DNA of 35,520 bases from an uncultured Rubritalea sp. (lineage in GTDB: Bacteria > Verrucomicrobiota > Verrucomicrobiia > Verrucomicrobiales > Akkermansiaceae), in assembly GCA_937981665.1 (NCBI GenBank), contig CALJOJ010000089.1, positions 1 to 35,520 on the forward strand, read 5' to 3'. Below, piece after piece: positions 9,084 to 17,634 of the stretch. The notes below the pieces were generated by a model. The model saw nothing but the letters and a program-made list of their open reading frames with translations. It searched no databases and was not told where the DNA came from. Made by a program: the position numbers and the translations under genes. Position 1 is the first letter of the stretch. Every line of letters begins with the position of its first letter.

Positions 9084-11357
9084 TTAGAGTCCAGTTAGTG
9101 AGATTTCAACGCCCTTAGAAGTAGGGGTGTTAGAAATATCTGCGGTGCTGCCTATAGGAACGAGAACGTTTGCTTCTGGGTAGTATGCAGCTGCGGCACC
9201 TTTTGGTATATCATATGGAATCGCTTTAAATCCCTCTGCATGGCGCTCACCATCTTCCCAGTGACTGGTGATTCTGAGCTCTTGAAGTGGCCTGATGTCA
9301 CGGTTCTTCATATCGATAGGATTCAGAAAAATGATCATGCGATTATTAGAGATACCACGGTAGCGATCATCGAGTCCATAGATGGTAGTATTGTACTGAT
9401 CATGACTACGGAGCGTCTGCAGGATGAGTCTGTCTTTGGCTGGTGTGAGGCTGATGAGTTCAGCTCCGTGGAAGTTTGCTTTATTGTTAGCAGTGTTCCA
9501 TTGTCGCTCTTTTGGACCGTTAGGTAGGTAGAAGCCACCAGGTGTCCTGACACGAACGTTAAAGTTTTCGAATCCAGGGACGACAGCTTCGATGTGGTCT
9601 CGGATAAGATCGTAATCATTTGCGAGTGATAGCCATTTCACTGTATCTGAGTCGCCTATAGTGGCTTCAGCCATGCGCGCGATGATCATTGGCTCAGACA
9701 TCATGAGAGCTGAGTTAGGAGTGAGCTTTCCACGTGAGCTATGGACTATTCCCATAGAGTTTTCACAGGTGATGAACTGATCACCTGTTTCCTGGGTATC
9801 ACGGTCTGAGCGTCCGAGGCATGGGAGGATGAGACCTATTTTGCCGGTCACTAGATGGGAGCGGTTAAGCTTGGTAGCAATGTGGCAGGTGAGATTAGTT
9901 TTCTGGAGAGCTTCTTTCGTGTACTCCGTGTCTGGTGCTGCTTGTAGGAAATTTCCACCTAGAGCAATGAATGCTTTGAGGTCACCTTTTTGCATCGCGA
10001 CGATAGCTTCTACGACATCATAGCCGTGTTTGCGTGGAGACTTAAATTTAAAATGTTTTTCAAGCGATTGATGGAACCATTCAGGTAATTTTTCAAAGAT
10101 TCCCATGGTGCGATCGCCCTGAACATTAGAGTGTCCGCGCACTGGGCAGAGACCAGCGCCAGGTCTACCAATAGCTCCGAGAAGTAGATGGAGACTGACT
10201 ATTTCTCTGATGGTCACAACGCCATTCTTCTGTTGAGTGATTCCCATTGCCCAGCAGGTGATGAGCTTTTTGTCACGGTCTAGAACAGTGTCAGTTAGCT
10301 GTTCAATAGCATCACGTGTTAGCCCAGACATGGTGAGGATTTCTTCCCAGCTAGTAGAGTCGACAGCGGCTTTATACTCATCTAGCCCAGCAGTATGCTT
10401 AGCGATGAATGCGTGGTCGATGACTGTGTCTGGATTCGCAGCTTCACGTTCAAATATAGATTTAGAAATACCGCGGAAGAGAGCCATGTCACCATTCACC
10501 TTTACTTGGAGGTACTGCGAGGTGAGAGAAGTGGCACGGTTTAGCATGCCGGAAACTTTCTGTGGATGAGCAAATGCTAGGAGCCCAGCTTCGATTAGTG
10601 GATTGATCGCAACAATTTTACCGCCTTGCTCAACACATTTTTCCAATGATGCGAGCATACGAGGGTGATTGGTTCCAGGGTTCTGGCCGGCGATAATGAT
10701 GGTGTCTGCCTCGTGCAAGTCATCGAGTGATACTGTTCCTTTTCCTATTCCAATAGAAGGCTCTAGTCCAGAGCCACTGGACTCGTGGCACATGTTAGAG
10801 CAGTCAGGAAGATTATTAGTACCATATTGGCGAACGAAGAGCTGATAGAGGAAAGCCGCTTCATTCGAGGCTCTTCCTGAGGTGTAGAAAGCCGCTTGAT
10901 CTGGGCTGTCGAGGCTGTTGAGCTCTTCTGCTACGAGCTCGAATGCACCTTTCCATGAGATAGGTTCATAGTGTGTGGCTCCATCTGCGGCACGGAGGAT
11001 CATCGGGCTAGTGAGTCTACCTTGCTGGTCATGCCAGTAGTCGCTTTCTTGACTTAACTGCTCGATAGAGTGGGTTCTAAAAAAGCGCTCATCGACTATC
11101 TTAGAGGTAGCTTCTGAGGCTACTGCTTTCGCTCCATTTTCACAAAATTCTGATGCAGCACGGTGATCGTCAGGGTCTGGCCAAGCACAGCTAGGGCAAT
11201 CAAAGCCATCAGTTTGGTTCAGCTCTAGAAGTGCCTTGGTGCCACGGATTGGCCCTGCGGTGCTTAGGACTTGCTTGAGTGAGGAAACCACGGCAGGTCT
11301 ACCTGCTGCCCATTTTTTTGGCTTACTTACTTTGATTGGCTTATTCTCATCCTGCAT
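9084..11357 (-). CDS. FdhF/YdeP-family molybdopterin oxidoreductase
   Basis: A formate-dehydrogenase-alpha-like protein of about 757 residues, matching E. coli YdeP in length and in its hallmark DGFDCPSCAWPDPD with two cysteines near the N-terminus. Other molybdopterin-oxidoreductase signatures are MCHESSGSGL, IIAGQNPGTNHPRM and CPVRGHSNVQGDRTMG. YdeP itself is linked to acid resistance in E. coli and true formate dehydrogenase activity is doubtful; the physiological substrate here is unknown. There is no Tat signal, so it should act in the cytoplasm. The frame can be extended to a TTG at 11372, but ATG at 11357 is the better start. It lies 69 bases after the last exported paralog and just upstream of ispD. 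Confidence 0.88.
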   Translation of the reverse strand: MQDENKPIKVSKPKKWAAGRPAVVSSLKQVLSTAGPIRGTKALLELNQTDGFDCPSCAWPDPDDHRAASEFCENGAKAVASEATSKIVDERFFRTHSIEQLSQESDYWHDQQGRLTSPMILRAADGATHYEPISWKGAFELVAEELNSLDSPDQAAFYTSGRASNEAAFLYQLFVRQYGTNNLPDCSNMCHESSGSGLEPSIGIGKGTVSLDDLHEADTIIIAGQNPGTNHPRMLASLEKCVEQGGKIVAINPLIEAGLLAFAHPQKVSGMLNRATSLTSQYLQVKVNGDMALFRGISKSIFEREAANPDTVIDHAFIAKHTAGLDEYKAAVDSTSWEEILTMSGLTRDAIEQLTDTVLDRDKKLITCWAMGITQQKNGVVTIREIVSLHLLLGAIGRPGAGLCPVRGHSNVQGDRTMGIFEKLPEWFHQSLEKHFKFKSPRKHGYDVVEAIVAMQKGDLKAFIALGGNFLQAAPDTEYTKEALQKTNLTCHIATKLNRSHLVTGKIGLILPCLGRSDRDTQETGDQFITCENSMGIVHSSRGKLTPNSALMMSEPMIIARMAEATIGDSDTVKWLSLANDYDLIRDHIEAVVPGFENFNVRVRTPGGFYLPNGPKERQWNTANNKANFHGAELISLTPAKDRLILQTLRSHDQYNTTIYGLDDRYRGISNNRMIIFLNPIDMKNRDIRPLQELRITSHWEDGERHAEGFKAIPYDIPKGAAAAYYPEANVLVPIGSTADISNTPTSKGVEISLTGL

Positions 11358-11408
11358 ACCTGTAAGGTGCAATGGTAAGGTGCAAATGTGAAGTGAATTT
11401 TACAGGTA
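11357..11408 (-). promoter_or_regulatory. Leader of the YdeP-like gene: tandem repeat inside an inverted repeat
   Basis: GTAAGGTGCAA occurs twice with a 13-base period (11362-11372 and 11375-11385). The pair is enclosed by 9-bp inverted arms TACCTGTAA (11357-11365) and TTACAGGTA (11400-11408). One arm includes the first base of the start codon, so an RNA hairpin could hide the start. A CATAAT box (about 11414-11419) lies just upstream and might be a -10 element. Confidence 0.35.
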
Positions 11409-11426
11409 AATTATGCCCTAAAACAC

Positions 11427-12959
11427 TTACCAGTTGTCTGGACTATTCGGTGATTCAACATCTATTTCGTAGATGTTTAGGTCAATTCTTTTAAAGGCAT
11501 TGAGGTCAAATTCATTTTCTCCAATCGCTTGATGGAAGGCTGTGAGCTTGTTGCCATTATACGAGATAGGCTTGAGGATGATCCATCCCTCATCTTTGAA
11601 CCAGCATTTGATGTCAGCAGCGTACATGAGAGGTTGTTCTTTTTCTTTCTCAGAGGTGAGGTCGATAGATCGCATTCGGATGATCGGTATTTTGATTGGC
11701 GTATAGAGAGTTTCTATCTCCATTATTCCGTCTTTCATGTTGCCCATTTTGCCGAGAAGGATGTCACCATTTTTGAGGAGGATACGTTCACCGTCACCTT
11801 TGAGGTCCGCAAAGGTTTTTTCGTCAATTTCACTGGGTAGATGGCCGCTCCATTTAGCGAGTGTCAGCTTTTTAACCCTAATCTCTGTATTGTTAGAGCT
11901 GATCAGGTGGATTGCTGAGCCAAAGCTTTCTGGCTTAGGTTTCGAATCTGCGAAATAGTCTAGTTTTTCACCATTTCTGAAAATGTGAAATTCACCCTTG
12001 GCTTTATTCATGTAGATGTCATAGTGCGCATTAAATATAGTATTGGGTCTCTTCAGGTCTTTATTCCTAATTCGCCACAGATTTCTATTTATTGGCATTT
12101 TGGTCATCATGTCGCTACGCTTAATTCCAGCGAGGTACTTGTGAAAAGAAACTCGTTTGTTGCCCTCTAGATTGAGCTTGTAGTAGTCATCTGGTTTAGC
12201 CTGAGATGGGTCAGATGAATAGAAGTAGAGACTGAGACGCTCATCTTTTTTCCAAGAGAGATCAAAGCTTATCACAGCAGTTTCGGGTATTTTAATGTCC
12301 TTTGCTATGTTTCCAGCGGTGCTTTTACTGATAAGTGATTGGTTCAGGTATTGCCATGATGGGACGATGTTGTTATGTTCCCATTTATCTGAGCCCTTAG
12401 GTCCCATATAGAGATAGCTTGTTTTGGAGTCTATTTCCATTTTAGTGATGAACTTTTTAAGGACTTTAACCTTACCCGCGTAGTTGGTATTTAATGTGAT
12501 ATGGGTGTTATCGATGTTACTAAATCCGCCTTTGATTACTCCATGGAGTCCTTTTTGCTTGTTGCGGTGTTGAATGTTGAGTGTGGTTAGATCCGTAAAC
12601 TCCTCTGATTGCTGAGTGAGATTCTTCTCATCGAGTTGAATGTTGAGAACATGCTCGTTGGAGAAGATGATTGGCTCAAGCATGTCTGGGCTAGTCAGAG
12701 TCATAGACTCAAGACTCCAGTCTGAGATCTGACCACTAATAGAATCTCCATTTAGAAAGTATATGGTAGCTGACATCGCCTCAGTCTGTGGGTTATTATG
12801 CTTCACAGTTAGCTGAGCAGGCTTTTCATCTTGGTCAGGCTTCGGTGCAGGCTGCTCTTGATCAGCTAGTGCCTTATCTTCCCTCTGCGCATTTACTTTT
12901 ACGAAGCTACTTAGTAAGCCGATGGTTAGCAGAGTGAGGGGTGTTTTAAATGAAGTCAT
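11427..12959 (-). CDS. Exported protein with central sugar-binding-like domain (paralog C)
   Basis: A 510-residue protein with a signal peptide (about residues 1-24, VNA-Q). It is the last of three tandem paralogs sharing one plan: short beta repeats (NGDSISGQI...) at the N-terminus, a YLYMGPKGSDKW junction, a central jelly-roll-like region of the LamG/DUF1080 type, a closing LAKWSGHLP, then further NGDILLGKM-type beta repeats. The linker after the signal is rich in Glu, Lys, Pro and Gln. There are no catalytic residues I can identify. It is probably periplasmic or surface-exposed. The ATG lies 28 bases after the previous paralog's stop. Confidence 0.72.
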   Translation of the reverse strand: MTSFKTPLTLLTIGLLSSFVKVNAQREDKALADQEQPAPKPDQDEKPAQLTVKHNNPQTEAMSATIYFLNGDSISGQISDWSLESMTLTSPDMLEPIIFSNEHVLNIQLDEKNLTQQSEEFTDLTTLNIQHRNKQKGLHGVIKGGFSNIDNTHITLNTNYAGKVKVLKKFITKMEIDSKTSYLYMGPKGSDKWEHNNIVPSWQYLNQSLISKSTAGNIAKDIKIPETAVISFDLSWKKDERLSLYFYSSDPSQAKPDDYYKLNLEGNKRVSFHKYLAGIKRSDMMTKMPINRNLWRIRNKDLKRPNTIFNAHYDIYMNKAKGEFHIFRNGEKLDYFADSKPKPESFGSAIHLISSNNTEIRVKKLTLAKWSGHLPSEIDEKTFADLKGDGERILLKNGDILLGKMGNMKDGIMEIETLYTPIKIPIIRMRSIDLTSEKEKEQPLMYAADIKCWFKDEGWIILKPISYNGNKLTAFHQAIGENEFDLNAFKRIDLNIYEIDVESPNSPDNW

Positions 12960-12987
12960 TTGATTATTGTTAGATGAGTTAAGGTTT

Positions 12988-14331
12988 CTACTGTGCTTCT
13001 TTTACCTTATCTACAGGAGCTTTTTTAGGAGTTGCGATGATTGATGAGAGACTGAACTTTGGAATGGAAATTGATCCCAGTATAGGGTGGTCGAGTTGCA
13101 TTTTTGAATCAAGGAATTGTGAAATCGAGTAGCTGATTGTAGCTCCATTCGTGAGTTTGATTGAGAAATTTGACATCTCTAGGTCATGGACTTTAGCGGA
13201 ATGCTTGAACTCTAGTGTTTGGAGTGATGCTATAGGGATATCTGAGTTTTCCTTAGTAAATGGAGCTTTAAAAATTAGAGCAGAGTTTTTTTTATCAGCG
13301 AAATTGATGATGTTGGCAGTAATGATATTTCCTGAGCTGTCAGTGATGAGGTCGTGCTTCGAGAGTGATTTATGAGCTTCTTCTGATAGCTCATTTACTT
13401 TACCATTCCAGCTATGAATGTTGATGTCGCTAATAGTCGTTGATGTGCCTTCACGTTGAAGGTTTTTGATGACGAGGATATTTCCCTTAGGAGCTGGTAT
13501 CGCTTCAGATATTGTTTTGATCAGCTTGTTGTTAATGAAGAATGCTAGCTTTTGGTGCTTTCTGTCTACATGCACCGTGACATTTATCTGCGGGGCATTG
13601 AAGAGTTGGTCGTTGGAGAGGATGTTTGCTAGTGAATTAGTCTTGGCATTTTTACTTCGATAGAGGGCGACGCCGTGAGAATTAAAATCAATGTAGTAGT
13701 GATCGCTTTTACGGTCTGCTTTAGGATTACTACATCCGAAGCATAAGCTAAAATGAGGTGCGAGCTGATTTTTTCTTGTTGAAAATTTCAAGATGAAGTT
13801 TTCAGGTAGGTCTTTAATTGTCTGACTAGCTTCTGAGCGTTTTGATACACTGAGCACACCGTCTTTTAAATCCCAGTCTTCTGATGTAGTGCTCCATGCG
13901 CTGAGGTCATCGCCAGGACCAATATAAATAGGTTTACTTACTTCTGTGTTAAAGTTGATCCTGGAGACCATGTCACGGTCAACAACGAGTGCGCCAGTCA
14001 CGTTGGACTTAAATGAGACATTATTATCCGTAATACTGGTGATATCACATGGAAAGTGGTCACCATTGATGAGGTGTATCTGTTCCTTATGTTCAGATGT
14101 CGTATTCGAGTTTTCAAAGAAGATATTCCTGATAGCTTCTTCTTTTATCTTGATAGGGGATTTAGTGAATGGCTGATTGAGATGAACTACAGACTTGGTA
14201 TCACTAGCTAAAATATTACCAGAGAGGGTATTACCATTCCTTAGTTGGACTACTTCACCAGCTAGTGCGATGGAGCTAATCGCAGTAAGTGAGGTGGTAG
14301 GGATGATGGATTTGAGTAGGCACTTGAGCAT
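12988..14331 (-). CDS. Exported protein with central sugar-binding-like domain (paralog B)
   Basis: The open frame reaches 14436, which would overlap the previous gene, but the ATG at 14331 is chosen because it opens directly into a signal peptide (MLKCLLKSIIPTTSL..., cleavage near ALA-G). The result is 447 residues. The plan matches its neighbours: LRNGNTLSGNI beta repeat, PIYIGPGDDLSAW junction, a central LamG/DUF1080-like sandwich, IHSWNGKVN closing motif, and C-terminal beta repeats ending in a Lys-rich tail. Function is unknown; carbohydrate or polymer binding is a family-based guess. Confidence 0.72.
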   Translation of the reverse strand: MLKCLLKSIIPTTSLTAISSIALAGEVVQLRNGNTLSGNILASDTKSVVHLNQPFTKSPIKIKEEAIRNIFFENSNTTSEHKEQIHLINGDHFPCDITSITDNNVSFKSNVTGALVVDRDMVSRINFNTEVSKPIYIGPGDDLSAWSTTSEDWDLKDGVLSVSKRSEASQTIKDLPENFILKFSTRKNQLAPHFSLCFGCSNPKADRKSDHYYIDFNSHGVALYRSKNAKTNSLANILSNDQLFNAPQINVTVHVDRKHQKLAFFINNKLIKTISEAIPAPKGNILVIKNLQREGTSTTISDINIHSWNGKVNELSEEAHKSLSKHDLITDSSGNIITANIINFADKKNSALIFKAPFTKENSDIPIASLQTLEFKHSAKVHDLEMSNFSIKLTNGATISYSISQFLDSKMQLDHPILGSISIPKFSLSSIIATPKKAPVDKVKEAQ

Positions 14332-14392
14332 AATGAATGAAGAGTTAGAATGAAGTATGGAGCTTATTAGAAGTTTAGTAAGTATGAGCTGG

Positions 14393-15880
14393 CTAGTTAT
14401 GGGGCTCGTATGCGTCATCCATGTTAATAAATTCATAGGATGAGATGAACTCTTTGGCTACTTTGATAGAACCAAGTGTTTTAGAGTCGATCTTGATATA
14501 TCCTTTATCTGCCTTAGAGACCTTTCCTGTAAGCTTACCGGTGCCGTAGAATTTAATGGTAACATCGTCTTTTTGACGTGCTGGCGGAGCGGTTACTTTA
14601 TCTGAAGCAAAAGTAACTGAGCTGACTTGATCATGCGGTATGGACAGCTCGGCATAGTTGCTCTTAAGTTGAACTGAATCTTGGGTGATAGAGGTGACTT
14701 TACCTGAGTACCTGTCTGTACCATTATCTAGCATGACGATGTCTCGCTCATTATTTTCTAGTGAGATAGCAGAGTCTTGCACGCCATTCCATTTACTGAT
14801 GACGATATCGCTGAGAGTTGTTTTGTTTTCTGTCGGGTTGGAGTAAGGGTTCATGTTAAAACCAATATGTTGGCCTTTAAATTTGTCTTTGAACTTGTCA
14901 ATTCTCCACTGGCCAATGTGCTTTTTATCCTGATAGAGCATGATGAGACCAGTTGTCGTATCCACTCTGATATCGTAAAATGTCTTGTTATTGATGAAGC
15001 TTTTAGATGATGTTTTTAGCGTGTTACTGATTATATTTTGATTGATCGAGCCATCATCTGAGAAGCTGAAATGAGAAAGCTGCCCAGATGAGGATGGTCT
15101 CAGTAAGAGGCATGTGCCGAGCTGGCCAGCTACTGTGGAGTTATAGCGGGTTCTGTTACGTGTGACTGTACTATTCTCTTCATCAATCTCAGGCACGCTA
15201 AGATCCGCTAAGAGTATAATAGAAGGGGATGATCTATTGAAGTAGCTATTGTAAGTGATACGGAACTTGTCTGGAAGATTGTGTTCCTTAACGAAGGAGC
15301 TTGGGTTTCCTTGGTGCTGGAGGCTGAAGTTTTTTAGAGTCCATGAAGCTGGTTTTTTATCTTTATCAGCGACATCTTTTTTAGGTTTGTATCTCTCTGG
15401 ATAGGAGATCTTCCAGCCATCTTCTTCAGAGAATGGGCCACGGTAAATGATATGGCTACCGATTGGGTTAAATTCTATATTAGAAACGAGGTTCTTGGGG
15501 ATAGTAAATGTATCAGAATAATCCGTTTCTATGGTAAGATTCTCATCTGACATAGAGGTGATTTTACCTGGGATTACATCGGTTGTTTTTAGCTTAACAA
15601 AGCTGGTGTGGCTAAAGGGTTTAGTGAGTTTACCTTTGTTCGCAACTATTTTACGTACTTCAGCTCTAGAGAATGCGATGTTGCCTTCTGCTGAGAGGTG
15701 GTTCCAGATGATTTTCCCAGAAGTGGTGAATCCTTGGAATTTACCGTGGAGTAAGTCATCGTTTTTGAAATTAATGAGGTCCACCCCTTTTTTATCAGCT
15801 ACTTCTTGAGCTACTACTGGGAAAGTAACTAGAGATGCACAAACGAGAGCAGTTAGCGGTTTAGTTAGTGAGGGTATCAT
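14393..15880 (-). CDS. Exported protein with central sugar-binding-like domain (paralog A)
   Basis: A 495-residue protein with a signal peptide ending near VVA-Q (residue 25). N-terminal beta repeats (NDDLLHGKFQG, TTDVIPGKITS) lead into IIYRGPFSEEDGW, a central jelly-roll-like domain, the shared ISKWNGVQ motif, and C-terminal beta repeats (NGTDRYSGKVTS, TGKLTGKVSK). Its ATG overlaps the stop of the squalene-cyclase-fold gene by one base (TAATG), so translation is probably coupled. It is first of the three paralogs in transcription order. Confidence 0.75.
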   Translation of the reverse strand: MIPSLTKPLTALVCASLVTFPVVAQEVADKKGVDLINFKNDDLLHGKFQGFTTSGKIIWNHLSAEGNIAFSRAEVRKIVANKGKLTKPFSHTSFVKLKTTDVIPGKITSMSDENLTIETDYSDTFTIPKNLVSNIEFNPIGSHIIYRGPFSEEDGWKISYPERYKPKKDVADKDKKPASWTLKNFSLQHQGNPSSFVKEHNLPDKFRITYNSYFNRSSPSIILLADLSVPEIDEENSTVTRNRTRYNSTVAGQLGTCLLLRPSSSGQLSHFSFSDDGSINQNIISNTLKTSSKSFINNKTFYDIRVDTTTGLIMLYQDKKHIGQWRIDKFKDKFKGQHIGFNMNPYSNPTENKTTLSDIVISKWNGVQDSAISLENNERDIVMLDNGTDRYSGKVTSITQDSVQLKSNYAELSIPHDQVSSVTFASDKVTAPPARQKDDVTIKFYGTGKLTGKVSKADKGYIKIDSKTLGSIKVAKEFISSYEFINMDDAYEPHN

Positions 15881-16941
15881 TATTTTTCGTAAATTGGTAA
15901 GAAACGGTAGTTAAGAGCCATGGAGAGCAGGGCAAAGCCAGTTGCTCCTGATCTACCGAGTCGATTGTCACTCCATCCACCATCACCGAGTTGGGATGCA
16001 GTCATGACTTTGGTATTCTTTTCATTCCATTTTTTCCACTCTTCTTCATCAGCATGAAATAGAGCCTGAGCCATGTAGTACTCATGGTAGTATATGTAGT
16101 GGTGGCTGCTGCCAGCAGGAGTGGTGATAAGGTAGTTCGTTATAGTATCAAAAGATGGATCATCTTTATTTTTAGCGAGTGACAAGCATAGTGAACCGAT
16201 CGCGGTAAGGGTACTTTTAGTTCCAGTTTTAGTGGTGTATCCGTAACCTCCTCTTGTTGCTCGGCAGCTTGCCATGTACTCGAGTGCTTTATCAATGTTC
16301 TTATCGGGAACTGGGATGCCTGCATTTCTAGCTGCCAGGAGAGCGACAATCTGACAGCCCGCTACCGTGGTATCTGCTCTTACGTCATCTGGATTATAAC
16401 GCCATGCTCCTTTAGGGTTCTTATCCTGTGAGGAGGTGAGTAGAGCTACTGATTTTTTGAGTGATCCCGCTAGTTTGCCGTTATCATCGTTGACCATGCC
16501 ATAGGCTTCAGCGAGGGCGAGAGTAGCGAAGCCATGATTATACATGCTGCTGCCGATGTAGCCATTGTCGGCTTGTTGCATAAGGATGAAATTAATACCC
16601 TTTTTGATATTATCCGCGTATGGACCGTACTCAGCATCTTCTCCGTGAGCAAGAAAAGCTAGCACACAGATGCCAGTGATTCCCGGCTGGGTGCTGTAGC
16701 CATTTCCGTCTTTACTAAATGAACCGTTTGCAGCTTGTTGTGCTGCGAGAAACTTGAGTCCTTTTGTGTAGGCTATCTCAACGTCAGCTGGGACGATGTC
16801 TACTTTTCTGCGACCTGGAGCCTGAGCGTTGGATATATCAGTATGGGTTAGTAAAAGTACGATCGGCAGCACTAGGCTTAGCCTTATATTGAGGGTTCTG
16901 AGAATAGTTACTTTAACAGCGGATGTAATGGATGAGATCAT
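15880..16941 (-). CDS. Exported squalene-cyclase/prenyltransferase-repeat protein
   Basis: A 353-residue protein with an N-terminal signal or anchor (about residues 17-40, SNA-Q) followed by five alpha/alpha-toroid repeats of the prenyltransferase/squalene-oxidase type: QQAANGSF, QQADNGYI, SQDKNPKGAWRY, RATRGGYGY and QLGDGGWSD, each followed by a hydrophobic helix. The DxDD catalytic motif of squalene-hopene cyclases is absent, so it is unlikely to be a cyclase. Exported proteins of this fold without a known activity occur with DUF4175-like genes in Planctomycetota/Verrucomicrobiota; that association is from general knowledge. It follows the 218-residue gene by 9 bases. Confidence 0.8.
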   Translation of the reverse strand: MISSITSAVKVTILRTLNIRLSLVLPIVLLLTHTDISNAQAPGRRKVDIVPADVEIAYTKGLKFLAAQQAANGSFSKDGNGYSTQPGITGICVLAFLAHGEDAEYGPYADNIKKGINFILMQQADNGYIGSSMYNHGFATLALAEAYGMVNDDNGKLAGSLKKSVALLTSSQDKNPKGAWRYNPDDVRADTTVAGCQIVALLAARNAGIPVPDKNIDKALEYMASCRATRGGYGYTTKTGTKSTLTAIGSLCLSLAKNKDDPSFDTITNYLITTPAGSSHHYIYYHEYYMAQALFHADEEEWKKWNEKNTKVMTASQLGDGGWSDNRLGRSGATGFALLSMALNYRFLPIYEK

Positions 16942-16950
16942 ATGGTTAAG

Positions 16951-17607
16951 TTATTTATTATAAGCATCAAGCGCGCGCTGCTCTTCAAGAGGTAGGCTTA
17001 TGCTGGGAGTGGATGTATTTTTAGGTACACGTCGCTCTTCCTTAGTATTGTTGGCTATGCCAGATGTTGACTTGCTTGCTGTATCTGATGAGCCTTCATT
17101 TCCTTCGCCTCCTTTGGAACCTTCTCCTTTATCTTTACCTTCGCCTTCCTTTTTATCTTTCCCTTCTGCCTGCTGATCCATCATGCCATCCATCATATCC
17201 ATCATCGGGCTTCCTTTACCTTTGCCACCTTGTTTTTGCTTTGCCGCTTCGTAAATTTTCTCAATGATCTCTGTTTGGATAGCGATAGTGGTCGGACCTG
17301 TGTTTTTCTCTTCGAGTAGTTTGGTGGCTTCACCCATGAGTGATTCAGCATCATCTAGAAGTTCGACTACTTTTTGGTTTGTCTGTTCTTGAATGAGGTC
17401 CTGTACATCGGCTGATAACTCGTCCTGTCCAGCTGCTGTGTTCCCACTAGACTTAGCGTGTATTTTCAAAGCTTCTTCAGGCTTGAGCTTAGGTTTTACT
17501 TCCTCGGCTAGGTTGTTTTTCTTGAGGTCATCTTTGAACGCTGTGCTCGCTAATAGTGGCGAGAGCGATATTGCGCTGATTACGCTGATGATGGATAAAT
17601 TTTTCAT
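16951..17607 (-). CDS. Small exported Lys/Glu/Gly-rich protein, unknown function
   Basis: A 218-residue protein with a short signal peptide (cleavage near LAS-TAF). The middle is predicted helical (residues about 60-125) and the remainder is low-complexity: methionine-rich MMDMMDGMMD, then Lys/Glu/Gly repeats such as EGEGKDKGEG. Such a tail is likely disordered. No enzyme motif is visible. It lies between the DUF4175-like gene (27 bases upstream) and the repeat protein, and probably works with them. Confidence 0.65.
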   Translation of the reverse strand: MKNLSIISVISAISLSPLLASTAFKDDLKKNNLAEEVKPKLKPEEALKIHAKSSGNTAAGQDELSADVQDLIQEQTNQKVVELLDDAESLMGEATKLLEEKNTGPTTIAIQTEIIEKIYEAAKQKQGGKGKGSPMMDMMDGMMDQQAEGKDKKEGEGKDKGEGSKGGEGNEGSSDTASKSTSGIANNTKEERRVPKNTSTPSISLPLEEQRALDAYNK

Positions 17608-17634
17608 GATACTAGATAGTCAGAAATAGAGAGA

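Noticed and set aside
11358-11372. TTG start for the YdeP-like gene
   Set aside because: An ATG lies five codons downstream, and the TTG lies within a tandem repeat without any ribosome-binding sequence.
14332-14436. Upstream extension of paralog B to 14436
   Set aside because: It overlaps the previous gene and adds 35 residues before a clean signal peptide that begins at the internal ATG (14331).
15880-16941. Annotation as squalene-hopene cyclase
   Set aside because: Only the alpha/alpha repeat fold is present; the protein is half the usual length, exported and lacks the DxDD catalytic motif.
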